64,000 bases of DNA from the NCBI GenBank assembly GCA_035362835.1, contig DAOSDY010000001.1, positions 248,001 to 312,000 of the forward strand, in the 5' to 3' direction. The first letter of the stretch is position 1. Each line of letters starts with the position of its first letter. Shown in pieces: positions 9,624-18,175 of the stretch. The translations under genes and the position numbers were made by a program. This DNA comes from Melioribacteraceae bacterium. GTDB lineage: Bacteria > Bacteroidota > Ignavibacteria > Ignavibacteriales > Melioribacteraceae. The notes beneath the pieces were generated by a model that was not told where the DNA came from, searched no databases, and worked only from the letters and a program-made list of their open reading frames with translations.

Positions 9624-10772
9624 TCAGCCGGCCTGCAATTCTTTTGATGAGAATTTTTTCTTAGCTCCGCATGATTCTCTTATAACCAGGGCGGGTTTAA
9701 GAATTGTACGGTTACCTATGTCACTTCCTTCAATTCTCTTTAAAATTATGTCAACAGCAAGTGTTCCGATTTTCTCGACAGGCTGAACAATTGTGGTCAA
9801 TGGTACCGAAGCGAGGGCAGCGGCCTCAATACCATCGTAACCAACAATTGCTATATCATCAGGGATATCGAATCCTTCTTCGAGCATTGCATTTTCGAAT
9901 CCGACGGCCATTAAATCACTGTGGATGAACAGTGCGTCAGGCTTTGGATCAAGTGTTTTGAAACTTTTACCGAATTGATATCCCTGTAAAAAGCGGTCGT
10001 TAATAAATTCGAAATTTTCATCACCCATATAATAGACGAGTTTCGAATCGTAAGGGATATTATAATCAGACAGAGCCCTGTAATAACCGTTCTTTCTGAT
10101 TTCACTGAGGAGATTCCCTTTTCCAACATGAAGGAACCCGATTCTTTTATAACCGAGTTTGATCAAATGCTCTGTAGCAAGAAATCCTCCTATTTCATGA
10201 TCGGAACCGACATACCAGTATTCCGGATCATGCATATATGAGACCATTACGTAGGGAAAATTTTCCTCGTGCAGTTTTTTAATATAATCTGTTGCACGGT
10301 ATTGAAGAGATAGAGACGCAATTATAATTCCATCCACACCCAGACTTCTGAAACGGTTTATCTGGGCTTCCTCCTTTTCCATACTGTTGGAAGAACTTGA
10401 TAGTAGAAGATTGAATCCTAGTTCGTTTGCTCGTTCTTCAATATAATGGACAACATAGGAAAAGTACGGATGCTTAATGTCCCTTAATACCAATCCGATA
10501 GTTTTATGGGCAGAGAGATCAATCTTTTTAGGAGAAGGTTCAGCAATATAAGTTCCCTTACCTACTCTAGTATAAAGCACACCTTCATTTACAAGGTTGA
10601 AGAGAGCCTTTTTTATTGTAATAAGGCTAACTTCATATTCCCTTGCGAGGTCATTCTGAGAAGCTATCTGCTGACCAGGTAATAATTCCCCTTTCTGAAT
10701 TTTGTTTTTTATATCTAATTCAACCTGTTCATACAAGGGAGCCGGATCATGCGGATTAATCCCTTTGCCCAT
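9624..10772 (-). CDS. GntR/LacI hybrid transcriptional regulator (AraR type)
   Basis: The protein has 382 residues. Positions about 12-78 form a GntR winged helix (PLYEQVELDIKNKI..., then NLVNEGVLYTRVGKGTYI), and positions about 90-370 form a LacI-type periplasmic-binding-protein effector domain (HKTIGLVLRDIKHPYFSY, later VGYDGIEAAAL and TTIVQP). This order is that of AraR-type sugar-responsive repressors. AGGAT precedes the ATG at about 7 bases. The gene lies inside the glycan operon and probably controls it, with an oligosaccharide or sugar as ligand. The palindrome at 15309-15322, between the divergent operons, is the best candidate operator in the window. Confidence 0.85.
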   Translation of the reverse strand: MGKGINPHDPAPLYEQVELDIKNKIQKGELLPGQQIASQNDLAREYEVSLITIKKALFNLVNEGVLYTRVGKGTYIAEPSPKKIDLSAHKTIGLVLRDIKHPYFSYVVHYIEERANELGFNLLLSSSSNSMEKEEAQINRFRSLGVDGIIIASLSLQYRATDYIKKLHEENFPYVMVSYMHDPEYWYVGSDHEIGGFLATEHLIKLGYKRIGFLHVGKGNLLSEIRKNGYYRALSDYNIPYDSKLVYYMGDENFEFINDRFLQGYQFGKSFKTLDPKPDALFIHSDLMAVGFENAMLEEGFDIPDDIAIVGYDGIEAAALASVPLTTIVQPVEKIGTLAVDIILKRIEGSDIGNRTILKPALVIRESCGAKKKFSSKELQAG

Positions 10773-10786
10773 AATTCATCCTGAAA

Positions 10787-12331
10787 TTATTTTACCAATA
10801 CCATTTTTTTAGCAGTTACAAAATTGTTTGTAGACAGTTTATAAATATAGATACCTGTAGAAACCTGGTTACCGTTCATATCGTTACCGTTCCATACAAC
10901 ATTGTGAGAACCGGCTTCCTGATAATTATTGACGATTGTATTAACCAGCTGTCCAAGAGTATTGAAGATTTCAACCTTCACATTACCGGCTGCAGGCAGT
11001 GAATAACGGATGTTTGTAGAAGGGTTGAAAGGATTCGGATAATTTGGATAAAGCTGATAATCTGTTGCAATAATTTCGTCGTTGGTAACAGAAACCGGGA
11101 TACCGAAATAATTAAGATCGCCAAGCGGCTGAGCGCTTGTACCGGCTGTATAAAGAGGCGATGAAGTAGGATAGGAGAAAATAAACGGCATCTGGGTTTT
11201 TCCAAAGTCAGGCGAACCGCCACCCATATCCATATCAGGTTTTGTAGTTACCGCAGCATTGAAATAATCCTGCAATACATTCAATGGAACCGCAGGTGAT
11301 GCACCAAATGTAACAGATTGGTTATATAGGGTTGAACCTGATAAAGATGCTGCAGCAAGTGCGTGATCATTCATCATTGGTGTAGGAGTTCTGTCAGACG
11401 GAATTGCGGCAATTAATTGAGGGTCAACATAAAAGTTGTTATTGTGTATCATCAGCCGTTGTGTGAATCCCTGATCAAGCCATGTCTGGCTCAGAGCGGC
11501 TGTTTCGAGCATAACCCAAGTCTGAGTGGAAGACCTGCCTAGAAATCCTGTATTAATGAAAAGATTGTTCCTGAAATGTGCTTCGATTGCTCCGCCAATT
11601 GAACAACCCCACTGAGCAACGTTAACAACAGTATTGTGATTGATATAACAGTACTTAATTATTCCGCCGCCGTCACGCAGAATTCTGCTTGTTAAATTAT
11701 ACCACGTATTGTTTTCATATATCAATGTGTCGATATCGTTGCCTCTATCATCAACGCCTCTTCCATTATCAGGGCTGGCCATTCTTCCAATATTACTGAT
11801 AATAGAATTCTTAATGATAATTTTTGTATTCTTTCCGTCACATCTAATAGCGGCCTGAAGATCACGATCCAGATGGGAATCAATAATAGTAAGTTTAATA
11901 TTATCCGCGCTAAGTCTGATAATATTCTGTAGTAGTGCGCTCTGCTCATCGAGGTTAGTAACATAAACGCCCTCGAGAGTAAGATTGTTTCTTGCCTGGA
12001 AAGGTCTGTTAGAAACACCGCCTCCTGATACACCCGGTCTTATAATCGGTTTTTTACCTCCGCCGGCAGCTGCGCGGATATGAACCGGATAGGTAGTATT
12101 TTCGATCGAAGAAAGTGTAATGTAGTAACCTCCTCTTTGCAATTCGTAAATAGTATTAAGATTTACTCTCTGCCCGTTGGCAAGAGTATCTCCTCTTATT
12201 GTAGCATCGAGTGTACCGACACCCTGAGGGACCTGAACAATTCGCTGCGCATTAACAAAGCTGAGCGAACCGAAGACAATAAGAGTAAGTACCAGGAAAG
12301 TACTGATGATTCTGCTGTGATTTTTTTTCAT
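10787..12331 (-). CDS. secreted right-handed beta-helix protein with T9SS sorting domain
   Basis: This 514-residue protein has a signal peptide (1-28, ending SFVNAQ), then about 390 residues of short repeated beta-helix turns (for example SNIGRM, YENNTWYN, NNLFINTG). It ends with an approximately 85-residue type A sorting domain that starts YPNPFNPSTNIRYSLP and finishes with TAKKMVLVK. The C-terminal domain directs export through the type IX secretion system. The beta-helix is the fold of many pectin, alginate and chondroitin lyases (including PL6), but I cannot identify PL6 catalytic Lys/Arg motifs with certainty, so it could be a binding or structural protein. GAGG lies before the ATG. It follows the TonB receptor gene by about 50 bases, so cell-surface glycan capture or cleavage is the likely job. 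Confidence 0.72.
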   Translation of the reverse strand: MKKNHSRIISTFLVLTLIVFGSLSFVNAQRIVQVPQGVGTLDATIRGDTLANGQRVNLNTIYELQRGGYYITLSSIENTTYPVHIRAAAGGGKKPIIRPGVSGGGVSNRPFQARNNLTLEGVYVTNLDEQSALLQNIIRLSADNIKLTIIDSHLDRDLQAAIRCDGKNTKIIIKNSIISNIGRMASPDNGRGVDDRGNDIDTLIYENNTWYNLTSRILRDGGGIIKYCYINHNTVVNVAQWGCSIGGAIEAHFRNNLFINTGFLGRSSTQTWVMLETAALSQTWLDQGFTQRLMIHNNNFYVDPQLIAAIPSDRTPTPMMNDHALAAASLSGSTLYNQSVTFGASPAVPLNVLQDYFNAAVTTKPDMDMGGGSPDFGKTQMPFIFSYPTSSPLYTAGTSAQPLGDLNYFGIPVSVTNDEIIATDYQLYPNYPNPFNPSTNIRYSLPAAGNVKVEIFNTLGQLVNTIVNNYQEAGSHNVVWNGNDMNGNQVSTGIYIYKLSTNNFVTAKKMVLVK

Positions 12332-12381
12332 TACTGCCTCACTTTTTTGTGTGAATAATATTATTTAATTAAGGATTAAAA

Positions 12382-15228
12382 TCAGAGATCCAGACGAATC
12401 CCGAGATCAGCTGTCCACCCGAAGTATTCTTCTCTTGTGGCATAAGTTTCAATTCCTAGAAAAGCACCTTCGGGAAGGTTGGTTAAATTGTTCATATTAA
12501 ATGTAACTGCCATATTCGGAAGAAACTTATACTGCATTGCAAGGTCCCATCTTACGAAATCATCTGAATAACCGTCGAGTTCTGAACGAACTCCAATTGT
12601 CTGAAGTGCATCTCCCTGATATATCATCGAAATTCTACCCGAAAAATTCCCTTTCTCATATCCCAGAGTCAGATTTGCTAAATGATTGGCCTGACCCGGC
12701 ATTCTTCCTTCTCGTGCAGTATCAATAAAAGTAAAATTGAATGGAGGAAGAGGGCTTCTCGGTCCGACTTTAAGAAACGGGAAATGAGTTTTAGAGTGGA
12801 TGTATGAATAATTTGCGGAGATAACGATTCCATCGAATGGATTCGGAAGGAATCTTAAATTAGTCTGAACTTCGAATTCAATTCCATAAACTTCAGTTTC
12901 ATATTCAGAGTTTTCGGGTTGTGTGAGTGTATATCCTAAAGTTGGTCCCGGTTCAGTAACTCTACTAACTCTTATATACTCAATATCCTTTAGGGATTTA
13001 TAATAGGCTCCGAGAGTAAACAATCCGTAGTTGCCGTAGAAGGAGAAGAAGATATCGTAATTCCAGACTTTTGTGTGTTTAAGATAAGGCTGCCCGCGTT
13101 CAACAGTGCCATCGAAATAACTGATTCTCTCCCATGGAACCAGATTAAAATAATCGGGTCTTGCAAGTGATTTGGTAATTGCGATTCGAGTATCGAACCA
13201 GTCGGTAAATTTATACCTCACATGAATCATAGGAAGAAATTCGTTGTAGGAGACCGTACCAACCGTATCGGTTGAACCTTCAAGAGTAACAATTCCTCTT
13301 TCATCAACCTTTGCCTGTCCGAAAACACTCTTATAGCTGGTGGTAGTTCTTTCAAATCTGAATCCGGGTAATATCATTAATCGCGGCCCGATATTTATTT
13401 CAGCCATAGCATATCCTGCGGTAATGGCTTCGCTGGCACTGTAATCTTCCAGATCTCTTCCGAAATTGCGTGTGTAATCCGACCAGTAGGTATTCATAAA
13501 GTTGTCGATTTTCTCTCTGCTGAGTGCTTTAGCAGGACCATATAAATATTTCCCGTCAAGAAACTTGCCAACATCATAATCGGGATCATAGAAGTTATTA
13601 ATCTTTATATAACCCTCACCTGTAACATTAAATAGATTTGGATTTAATTTACCAATCTGATCTATCTTAAAGGCGAGTGTCATCCATTCTTCTTTATCAA
13701 GACTTCTGCTTTTATCCCGATATTTACCGCCGACTTTAATATTTCCAGACAGATCGTTTGTTAACGTATAGGGAATCGTAGCATCAAATTGTCCGGTGAA
13801 ATCTCTATCCTTAGTCATTTCTTTATTGAAGAAATCCTGATAGAATCGTGTCTGGTCAAGATTATTTTTTGCACCCTGAGGAATTATTTGAGGGCCTTTA
13901 TCAGTAACAAGAGTTCCTAAAAATGCTCCAACCTCCCTGAACTCGGAATCATGCATAAACGGCATATTATATTTAGAATATGAATAGGTTGTCTGCCAGT
14001 CCAATTTCATAAAGCTGAAATTGTGTTTACCGCTCAACGAATTTGTAAAGAGGTCAATTCCTATTTCTCTACTCCTCAACCAGTATTCGACATAAGCATT
14101 ATCAACACGATATCTTTTTCGATTTCTGACTTCATCCCGGTCAGTTCTTGCGTACATACTGCTGAACATCAGTTCGCCGTTGCCGAGGTCGTAATCGAGA
14201 ACAATATTGGCTCCGTAACGGTCTCTTGTTTCCTGACGGTCTCCGAGGTTCAAATTCTCCACGGTAATCCGCGCGTGTTTTTCACCGGGTAAAGCTTCGC
14301 GAGCGAAAAGGTACGAAGCATCGAGAAGGTCCGACCCTCTGTTAGCTCTTTGAAGAGATCCTGTTGCAACCAGACCGAGTTTATTATCCAGGTACCTGTT
14401 ACTCAGCGTAAAACTGCCCCGATAGTTGCCGTAATCTTTTTCGTGATTATTGTAAGTCCCCTGCATTCTGATACTTGTATTGAAACCGCTGGAAGCTTTT
14501 TTAATTTCAAAATTTACTTTGCCTCCTACGGCATCTCCATCCTGATCGGGTGTAAGAGCTTTGAAAACTTCTATACCGGCTAACATATCGGAAGAGATCA
14601 TACTTAGATCGACAGATCTGTTCTGCGGATCGGTGGAAGGAATTCTCTGACCGTTAACCGTAACCGAATTGAATTTTGCAGAGAGTCCCCTTACAATCAC
14701 TTTAGTACCTTCACCCGCATCTCTTTCAACCGATATACCCGGCAGTCTTCCAACAGATTCTGCGGCATTCTGGTCGGGTAATTCCTGGATGCGATCTTTG
14801 GAGACAACATTAATAATAGTATTAGAAGTAATCTGCTGATTGATTGCAGCGGCCTGACCCTGCAGCTGGCCTGTAACAACAACTTCCTGTCCAACTATTA
14901 CTTTAGGGCTTAGTTTGACATCGACGGAACTTGTACGGCCGTTTACAACATTCACCCAGACACTGTCCGTTTCATAACCTAAGTACATGAAGAGTACAAG
15001 TGTTCGACCTTCCGGGATTCTAATTAATCTGTATTTACCGTCGCGGTCAGTTGTTGTACCGATTGAAGTTCCGCTAATAATAATATTCGCACCAAGAAGA
15101 GGAGAGCCATCGGTAGCATCAGAAACAACGCCGGCGATATTTCCCGACTGGGCAAAGAGATTTAATTGATAAGAAAAAAAGAAAAGCAATAAGAGAGAGA
15201 GAAGCTGTTTTGAATTATTACGTTTCAT
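12382..15228 (-). CDS. TonB-dependent outer membrane receptor
   Basis: This 948-residue receptor has a signal peptide (1-27), a carboxypeptidase-regulatory-like beta domain (about 29-110, GVVSDATDGSPLLGANI), a plug domain (about 115-235, including LPGISVERD and VNGQRIPSTD), and a 22-strand-type barrel that ends with GIRLDL. The plug segment EVFKALTPDQDGDAVGG is typical of the group first described in Caulobacter, which imports oligosaccharides. There is no adjacent SusD-type lipoprotein, so this is not a classical SusCD pair. GGAGG lies about 7 bases before the ATG, a strong ribosome site. It is the first gene of the minus-strand glycan operon and should bring the oligosaccharide into the periplasm using TonB energy. 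Confidence 0.9.
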   Translation of the reverse strand: MKRNNSKQLLSLLLLFFFSYQLNLFAQSGNIAGVVSDATDGSPLLGANIIISGTSIGTTTDRDGKYRLIRIPEGRTLVLFMYLGYETDSVWVNVVNGRTSSVDVKLSPKVIVGQEVVVTGQLQGQAAAINQQITSNTIINVVSKDRIQELPDQNAAESVGRLPGISVERDAGEGTKVIVRGLSAKFNSVTVNGQRIPSTDPQNRSVDLSMISSDMLAGIEVFKALTPDQDGDAVGGKVNFEIKKASSGFNTSIRMQGTYNNHEKDYGNYRGSFTLSNRYLDNKLGLVATGSLQRANRGSDLLDASYLFAREALPGEKHARITVENLNLGDRQETRDRYGANIVLDYDLGNGELMFSSMYARTDRDEVRNRKRYRVDNAYVEYWLRSREIGIDLFTNSLSGKHNFSFMKLDWQTTYSYSKYNMPFMHDSEFREVGAFLGTLVTDKGPQIIPQGAKNNLDQTRFYQDFFNKEMTKDRDFTGQFDATIPYTLTNDLSGNIKVGGKYRDKSRSLDKEEWMTLAFKIDQIGKLNPNLFNVTGEGYIKINNFYDPDYDVGKFLDGKYLYGPAKALSREKIDNFMNTYWSDYTRNFGRDLEDYSASEAITAGYAMAEINIGPRLMILPGFRFERTTTSYKSVFGQAKVDERGIVTLEGSTDTVGTVSYNEFLPMIHVRYKFTDWFDTRIAITKSLARPDYFNLVPWERISYFDGTVERGQPYLKHTKVWNYDIFFSFYGNYGLFTLGAYYKSLKDIEYIRVSRVTEPGPTLGYTLTQPENSEYETEVYGIEFEVQTNLRFLPNPFDGIVISANYSYIHSKTHFPFLKVGPRSPLPPFNFTFIDTAREGRMPGQANHLANLTLGYEKGNFSGRISMIYQGDALQTIGVRSELDGYSDDFVRWDLAMQYKFLPNMAVTFNMNNLTNLPEGAFLGIETYATREEYFGWTADLGIRLDL

Positions 15229-15308
15229 TCAATCCTCCGAAATGAAAAGGAATAAAGAAGAATCGATTTATTAAAGAGAAACAAGTTGTAACAAAACAGA
15301 TTGGCATA

Positions 15309-15322
15309 CTTGGTATACCAGG
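15309..15322. promoter_or_regulatory. palindromic operator candidate between divergent glycan operons
   Basis: TGGTATACCA (15311-15320) is a perfect 10-base palindrome, extending to 14 bases with one mismatched pair. It overlaps two 9-base near-identical direct repeats, TTGGCATAC and TTGGTATAC. It lies about 80 bases upstream of the receptor start and about 90 bases upstream of the plus-strand -7 element. GntR-family proteins of the AraR and HutC groups bind short palindromes with GT/AC-rich arms, so the regulator at 9624-10772 is a plausible binder. I found no second copy in the other intergenic gaps. The remaining bases of 15229-15459 hold the promoters and no gene. Confidence 0.45.
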
Positions 15323-15387
15323 CGGTTGCATAATAACCAGTTTCGATTAATTAGTCAAGCAGAATCTTTCTTCCAATCTATCTAACA

Positions 15388-15418
15388 GTTGATACAGAAA
15401 GAAAATGTTTTAATTTTG
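15388..15418 (+). promoter_or_regulatory. Bacteroidota-type promoter (-33/-7) candidate
   Basis: GTTG at 15388-15391 and TAATTTTG at 15411-15418 are separated by 19 bases. They match the TTTG / TAnnTTTG promoter pattern used by the primary sigma factor of Bacteroidota. The -7 element lies 42 bases upstream of the plus-strand ATG at 15460. No equally good match was seen for the divergent receptor gene. Confidence 0.4.
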
Positions 15419-15459
15419 CTTTTAATTCTACATTTTAGCAAACACATTTAGAGGTTGTT

Positions 15460-16260
15460 ATGAATCCTTCCAAAAATCTGAAAATCTGGCATGTTGGAAA
15501 TTGGTGTGTTCATACCGGTCAAAAGTATGTTGAGTCACCTTTCCAGGCACCTTCCAAGGGTGTTGAAATTCTGAATTACGCCAAACCGTTAATCGATGCT
15601 TTGAAAGTTATTCCCGGTGCAGAAGTGATAAGCGAACCTTCCTGGGAACTTTATAATATGTTGCCCGAGCTTTTTAACGAAAGATTGAAATGGGCTACTT
15701 CAATTATTTTTGGGGATGTAGAGACAAAATGTATGATGCTGCACCCGGATTTTTTCACCCGCGCAAAGTGGGGTGATATCCCTGTAACATTCCCTGACCG
15801 ATTTGATTTATTAAAAGAATGGGTATCAAGAGGAGGTCATTTTCATATGAACGGAGGATGGTACAGTTTTACAGGTGAATTGGGTAAAGGCGGATGGCGC
15901 AGAAGCCGGCTGCATGAAGTCTTTCCCGTTGAATGTCTTGAATATGATGATCTGATCGAGTCGACCGACGGATACGAAGTAAGATGCAATAATGAAAATC
16001 ACCCCGCTGTCAATGGAATCGATTGGTCAACAATTCCACCACTTCTCGGATTTAACGAAACAAAAATCCGGATTGATGCAATAAGTCTTGTGGATATTAA
16101 GAATGGAAACGATTGGCATCCGCTTTTTGCTTACAGAAAATTTAATCACGGTATTGTAAGCGGATGGATGACTGGCGCAAGCCCCCACTGGGGAATTAAT
16201 TTCATGAAGTGGAAATATTATAATAAATTCTGGCAGCAGGTTTTTCAGTTCATTAAATAA
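15460..16260 (+). CDS. class I glutamine amidotransferase-like (ThuA/DUF1355-like) protein
   Basis: The 266-residue soluble protein looks like the putative glutamine amidotransferase-like family often found in sugar catabolic loci. It opens with LKIWHVGNWCVHTG, has a central RGGHFHMNGGWYSFTG segment resembling the glycine-rich turn of flavodoxin-like amidotransferases, and ends with a conserved SGWMTGASPHWG. A clear catalytic Cys-His-Glu triad is not evident, so it may be a non-catalytic or repurposed member like ThuA-type proteins. GAGG lies about 7 bases before the ATG. It is the first gene of a plus-strand operon with a symporter and a URO-D-like enzyme. The biochemical role is unknown. 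Confidence 0.6.
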   Translation: MNPSKNLKIWHVGNWCVHTGQKYVESPFQAPSKGVEILNYAKPLIDALKVIPGAEVISEPSWELYNMLPELFNERLKWATSIIFGDVETKCMMLHPDFFTRAKWGDIPVTFPDRFDLLKEWVSRGGHFHMNGGWYSFTGELGKGGWRRSRLHEVFPVECLEYDDLIESTDGYEVRCNNENHPAVNGIDWSTIPPLLGFNETKIRIDAISLVDIKNGNDWHPLFAYRKFNHGIVSGWMTGASPHWGINFMKWKYYNKFWQQVFQFIK

Positions 16261-16263
16261 TTT

Positions 16264-18135
16264 ATGAATCATTCAAGCGGAACCTTTATGCTACTACAAT
16301 CTATTGACTGGATCATCATCATTGCTTTTTTTATAGTGACGACAATTATCGGATTATGGGCAACAAAACGGGCAAGCAAAAACTCTACGGAATTTTTTCT
16401 CTCCGGCAGAAACATGCCCTGGTATCTACTCGGTTTTTCAATGGTAGCCACAACATTCTCTGTCGATACACCGAATCTTGTAACCGACATCGTTAGACAA
16501 AACGGAATAGCCGGCAACTGGGTATGGTGGGCATTCCTGCTTACCGGAATGCTGACAGTATTCATCTATGCAAAATTATGGCGAAGATCCAATGTTATGA
16601 CTGATGTTGAGTTTTATGAAATCCGGTACAGCGGAAAACCTGCCGCGTTTCTCAGAGGATTCAGAGCGCTTTATCTCGGACTCTTCTTCAATGTAGTAAT
16701 CATGGCATCTGTTACGTTAGCTGCCGTTAAAGTTGGTTCGGTTATGCTGAATATGAGTCCGCTTGAAGTAATTCTGATTGCAGGGGGATTAACAGTTGTC
16801 TACAGTTCATTAGGAGGGCTGCTTGGAGTTCTATTAACCGATTTTATACAGTTTATAATCGCAATGATCGGTTCCGTTGTTGCAGCATATATTGCAGTCA
16901 ATTTACCGCAGATAGGTGGAATTGATAAACTTCTTTCACATCCGGAAGTTTCGAACAAGTTATCCTTACTACCCGATTTCAATAATTATGAATTAGCGTT
17001 GGTAGTTTTTATTATTCCGATAGCCGTGCAATGGTGGAGCGTCTGGTATCCGGGAGCTGAGCCTGGAGGCGGAGGTTATATAGTTCAGAGAATGCTGGCA
17101 GCTAAAAATGAAAAACACGCTATGGGCGCAACACTCTTTTTTAATTTCGCCCATTATGCATTAAGACCCTGGCCCTGGATCCTTGTGGCATTATCATCCA
17201 TAGTTGTTTTCCCGAACCTTGAAACCATTCAGCATGCTTTCCCTCACGTTAATCCGGATATCATCCGGCACGATATGGCTTATCCCGCGATGCTTACATA
17301 TCTGCCCAGCGGCATATTGGGAATTGTTGTGGCTTCCCTTATTTCGGCATACATGTCCACAATGTCGACAAGTTTTAACTGGGGGTCCTCATATGTTGTT
17401 AACGATTTTTACAAGAGATTTATAAAACCTGCAGCAACAGAAAAAGAACTTGTGCTTGTTGGAAGATTATCAACTGTACTTATGATGGTTTTGGCGGGAA
17501 CATTCGCACTTCTTTTACAGAATGCTCTAAGTGCTTTCAACATTCTACTTCAAATTGGTGCGGGAACGGGCCTGCTTTTCATTCTCAGATGGTTCTGGTG
17601 GCGTATCAATGCTTTTAGTGAAATTACAGCAATGGTTGTATCATTTCTGGTTGCGCTGTTTTTCTTCTTTCTTTCAAAGTATCACAACGGCCAGATTGAT
17701 CTTTTAATTGCATCAGGAATGGAACGGGCGGAAGCAATTCAGCAGGTAGGACCGTTAAAGACTTATGAAGAACTGATTATAGGTGTCTGCATTACTACGC
17801 TTTCGTGGATAATAGCAACATTGATAACAAAGCCGACACGAACAGAGAAATTGATCAGTTTCTACAAGCTTGTACATCCGGGCGGAATTGGATGGAGGAA
17901 AATTACTGATCTTATGAAGAAGGAGGATCCGAATTACGACCAGTCATTCAGCAAGGCATTTATTGCCGAGGGAATTCTCGGAATGTTTATCGGATGCATC
18001 GGCGTTTACAGTCTCCTTTTTTCAATCGGTTACTGGATCTATTCTCAGTATTTGCTTGCAGCTTTTCTAACATTGGTAGCAGTAGTTTCCTCATATCTGA
18101 TATTAAGGATCTGGAATAAATTTCATGCAAACTAA
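16264..18135 (+). CDS. sodium:solute symporter family (SSS) transporter
   Basis: This large SSS transporter has 623 residues if read from 16264. An in-frame ATG at 16288 (MLLQSIDW) is the more natural start, because the first helix begins right there. The N-terminus contains the SSS pattern ATKRASKNSTEFFLSGR and then MPWYLLGFSMVATTFSVDTP. About 14 hydrophobic segments follow, with an internal EPGGGGYIVQRMLAAK loop typical of the long carbohydrate-type SSS members. It begins 3 bases after the amidotransferase-like gene. The cargo is unknown; co-occurrence with the glycan locus suggests a sugar or sugar-acid product. It differs strongly from the transporter at 6099-7799, so two solutes or two steps may be served. 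Confidence 0.82.
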   Translation: MNHSSGTFMLLQSIDWIIIIAFFIVTTIIGLWATKRASKNSTEFFLSGRNMPWYLLGFSMVATTFSVDTPNLVTDIVRQNGIAGNWVWWAFLLTGMLTVFIYAKLWRRSNVMTDVEFYEIRYSGKPAAFLRGFRALYLGLFFNVVIMASVTLAAVKVGSVMLNMSPLEVILIAGGLTVVYSSLGGLLGVLLTDFIQFIIAMIGSVVAAYIAVNLPQIGGIDKLLSHPEVSNKLSLLPDFNNYELALVVFIIPIAVQWWSVWYPGAEPGGGGYIVQRMLAAKNEKHAMGATLFFNFAHYALRPWPWILVALSSIVVFPNLETIQHAFPHVNPDIIRHDMAYPAMLTYLPSGILGIVVASLISAYMSTMSTSFNWGSSYVVNDFYKRFIKPAATEKELVLVGRLSTVLMMVLAGTFALLLQNALSAFNILLQIGAGTGLLFILRWFWWRINAFSEITAMVVSFLVALFFFFLSKYHNGQIDLLIASGMERAEAIQQVGPLKTYEELIIGVCITTLSWIIATLITKPTRTEKLISFYKLVHPGGIGWRKITDLMKKEDPNYDQSFSKAFIAEGILGMFIGCIGVYSLLFSIGYWIYSQYLLAAFLTLVAVVSSYLILRIWNKFHAN

Positions 18136-18175
18136 ATTAATTTTCATTTTAACTGAGAACGGATTACAAATTAAT

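Noticed and set aside
10787..12331. PL6 (chondroitinase B/alginate lyase) assignment for the beta-helix protein
   Set aside because: The fold pattern fits, but I could not identify the catalytic residues, so only the fold and the sorting domain are claimed.
12340..12360. Hairpin between the receptor and beta-helix genes
   Set aside because: Only a 4-pair stem around a T run; too weak to call a terminator or attenuator.
12382..15228. SusC of a classical SusCD system
   Set aside because: No SusD-like lipoprotein gene is next to it, and the plug motif is that of the Caulobacter-type receptors.
18125..18175. Extra 17 codons at the start of the URO-D-like gene
   Set aside because: They overlap the end of the symporter gene and precede the family-typical MTPKERLNAA start.
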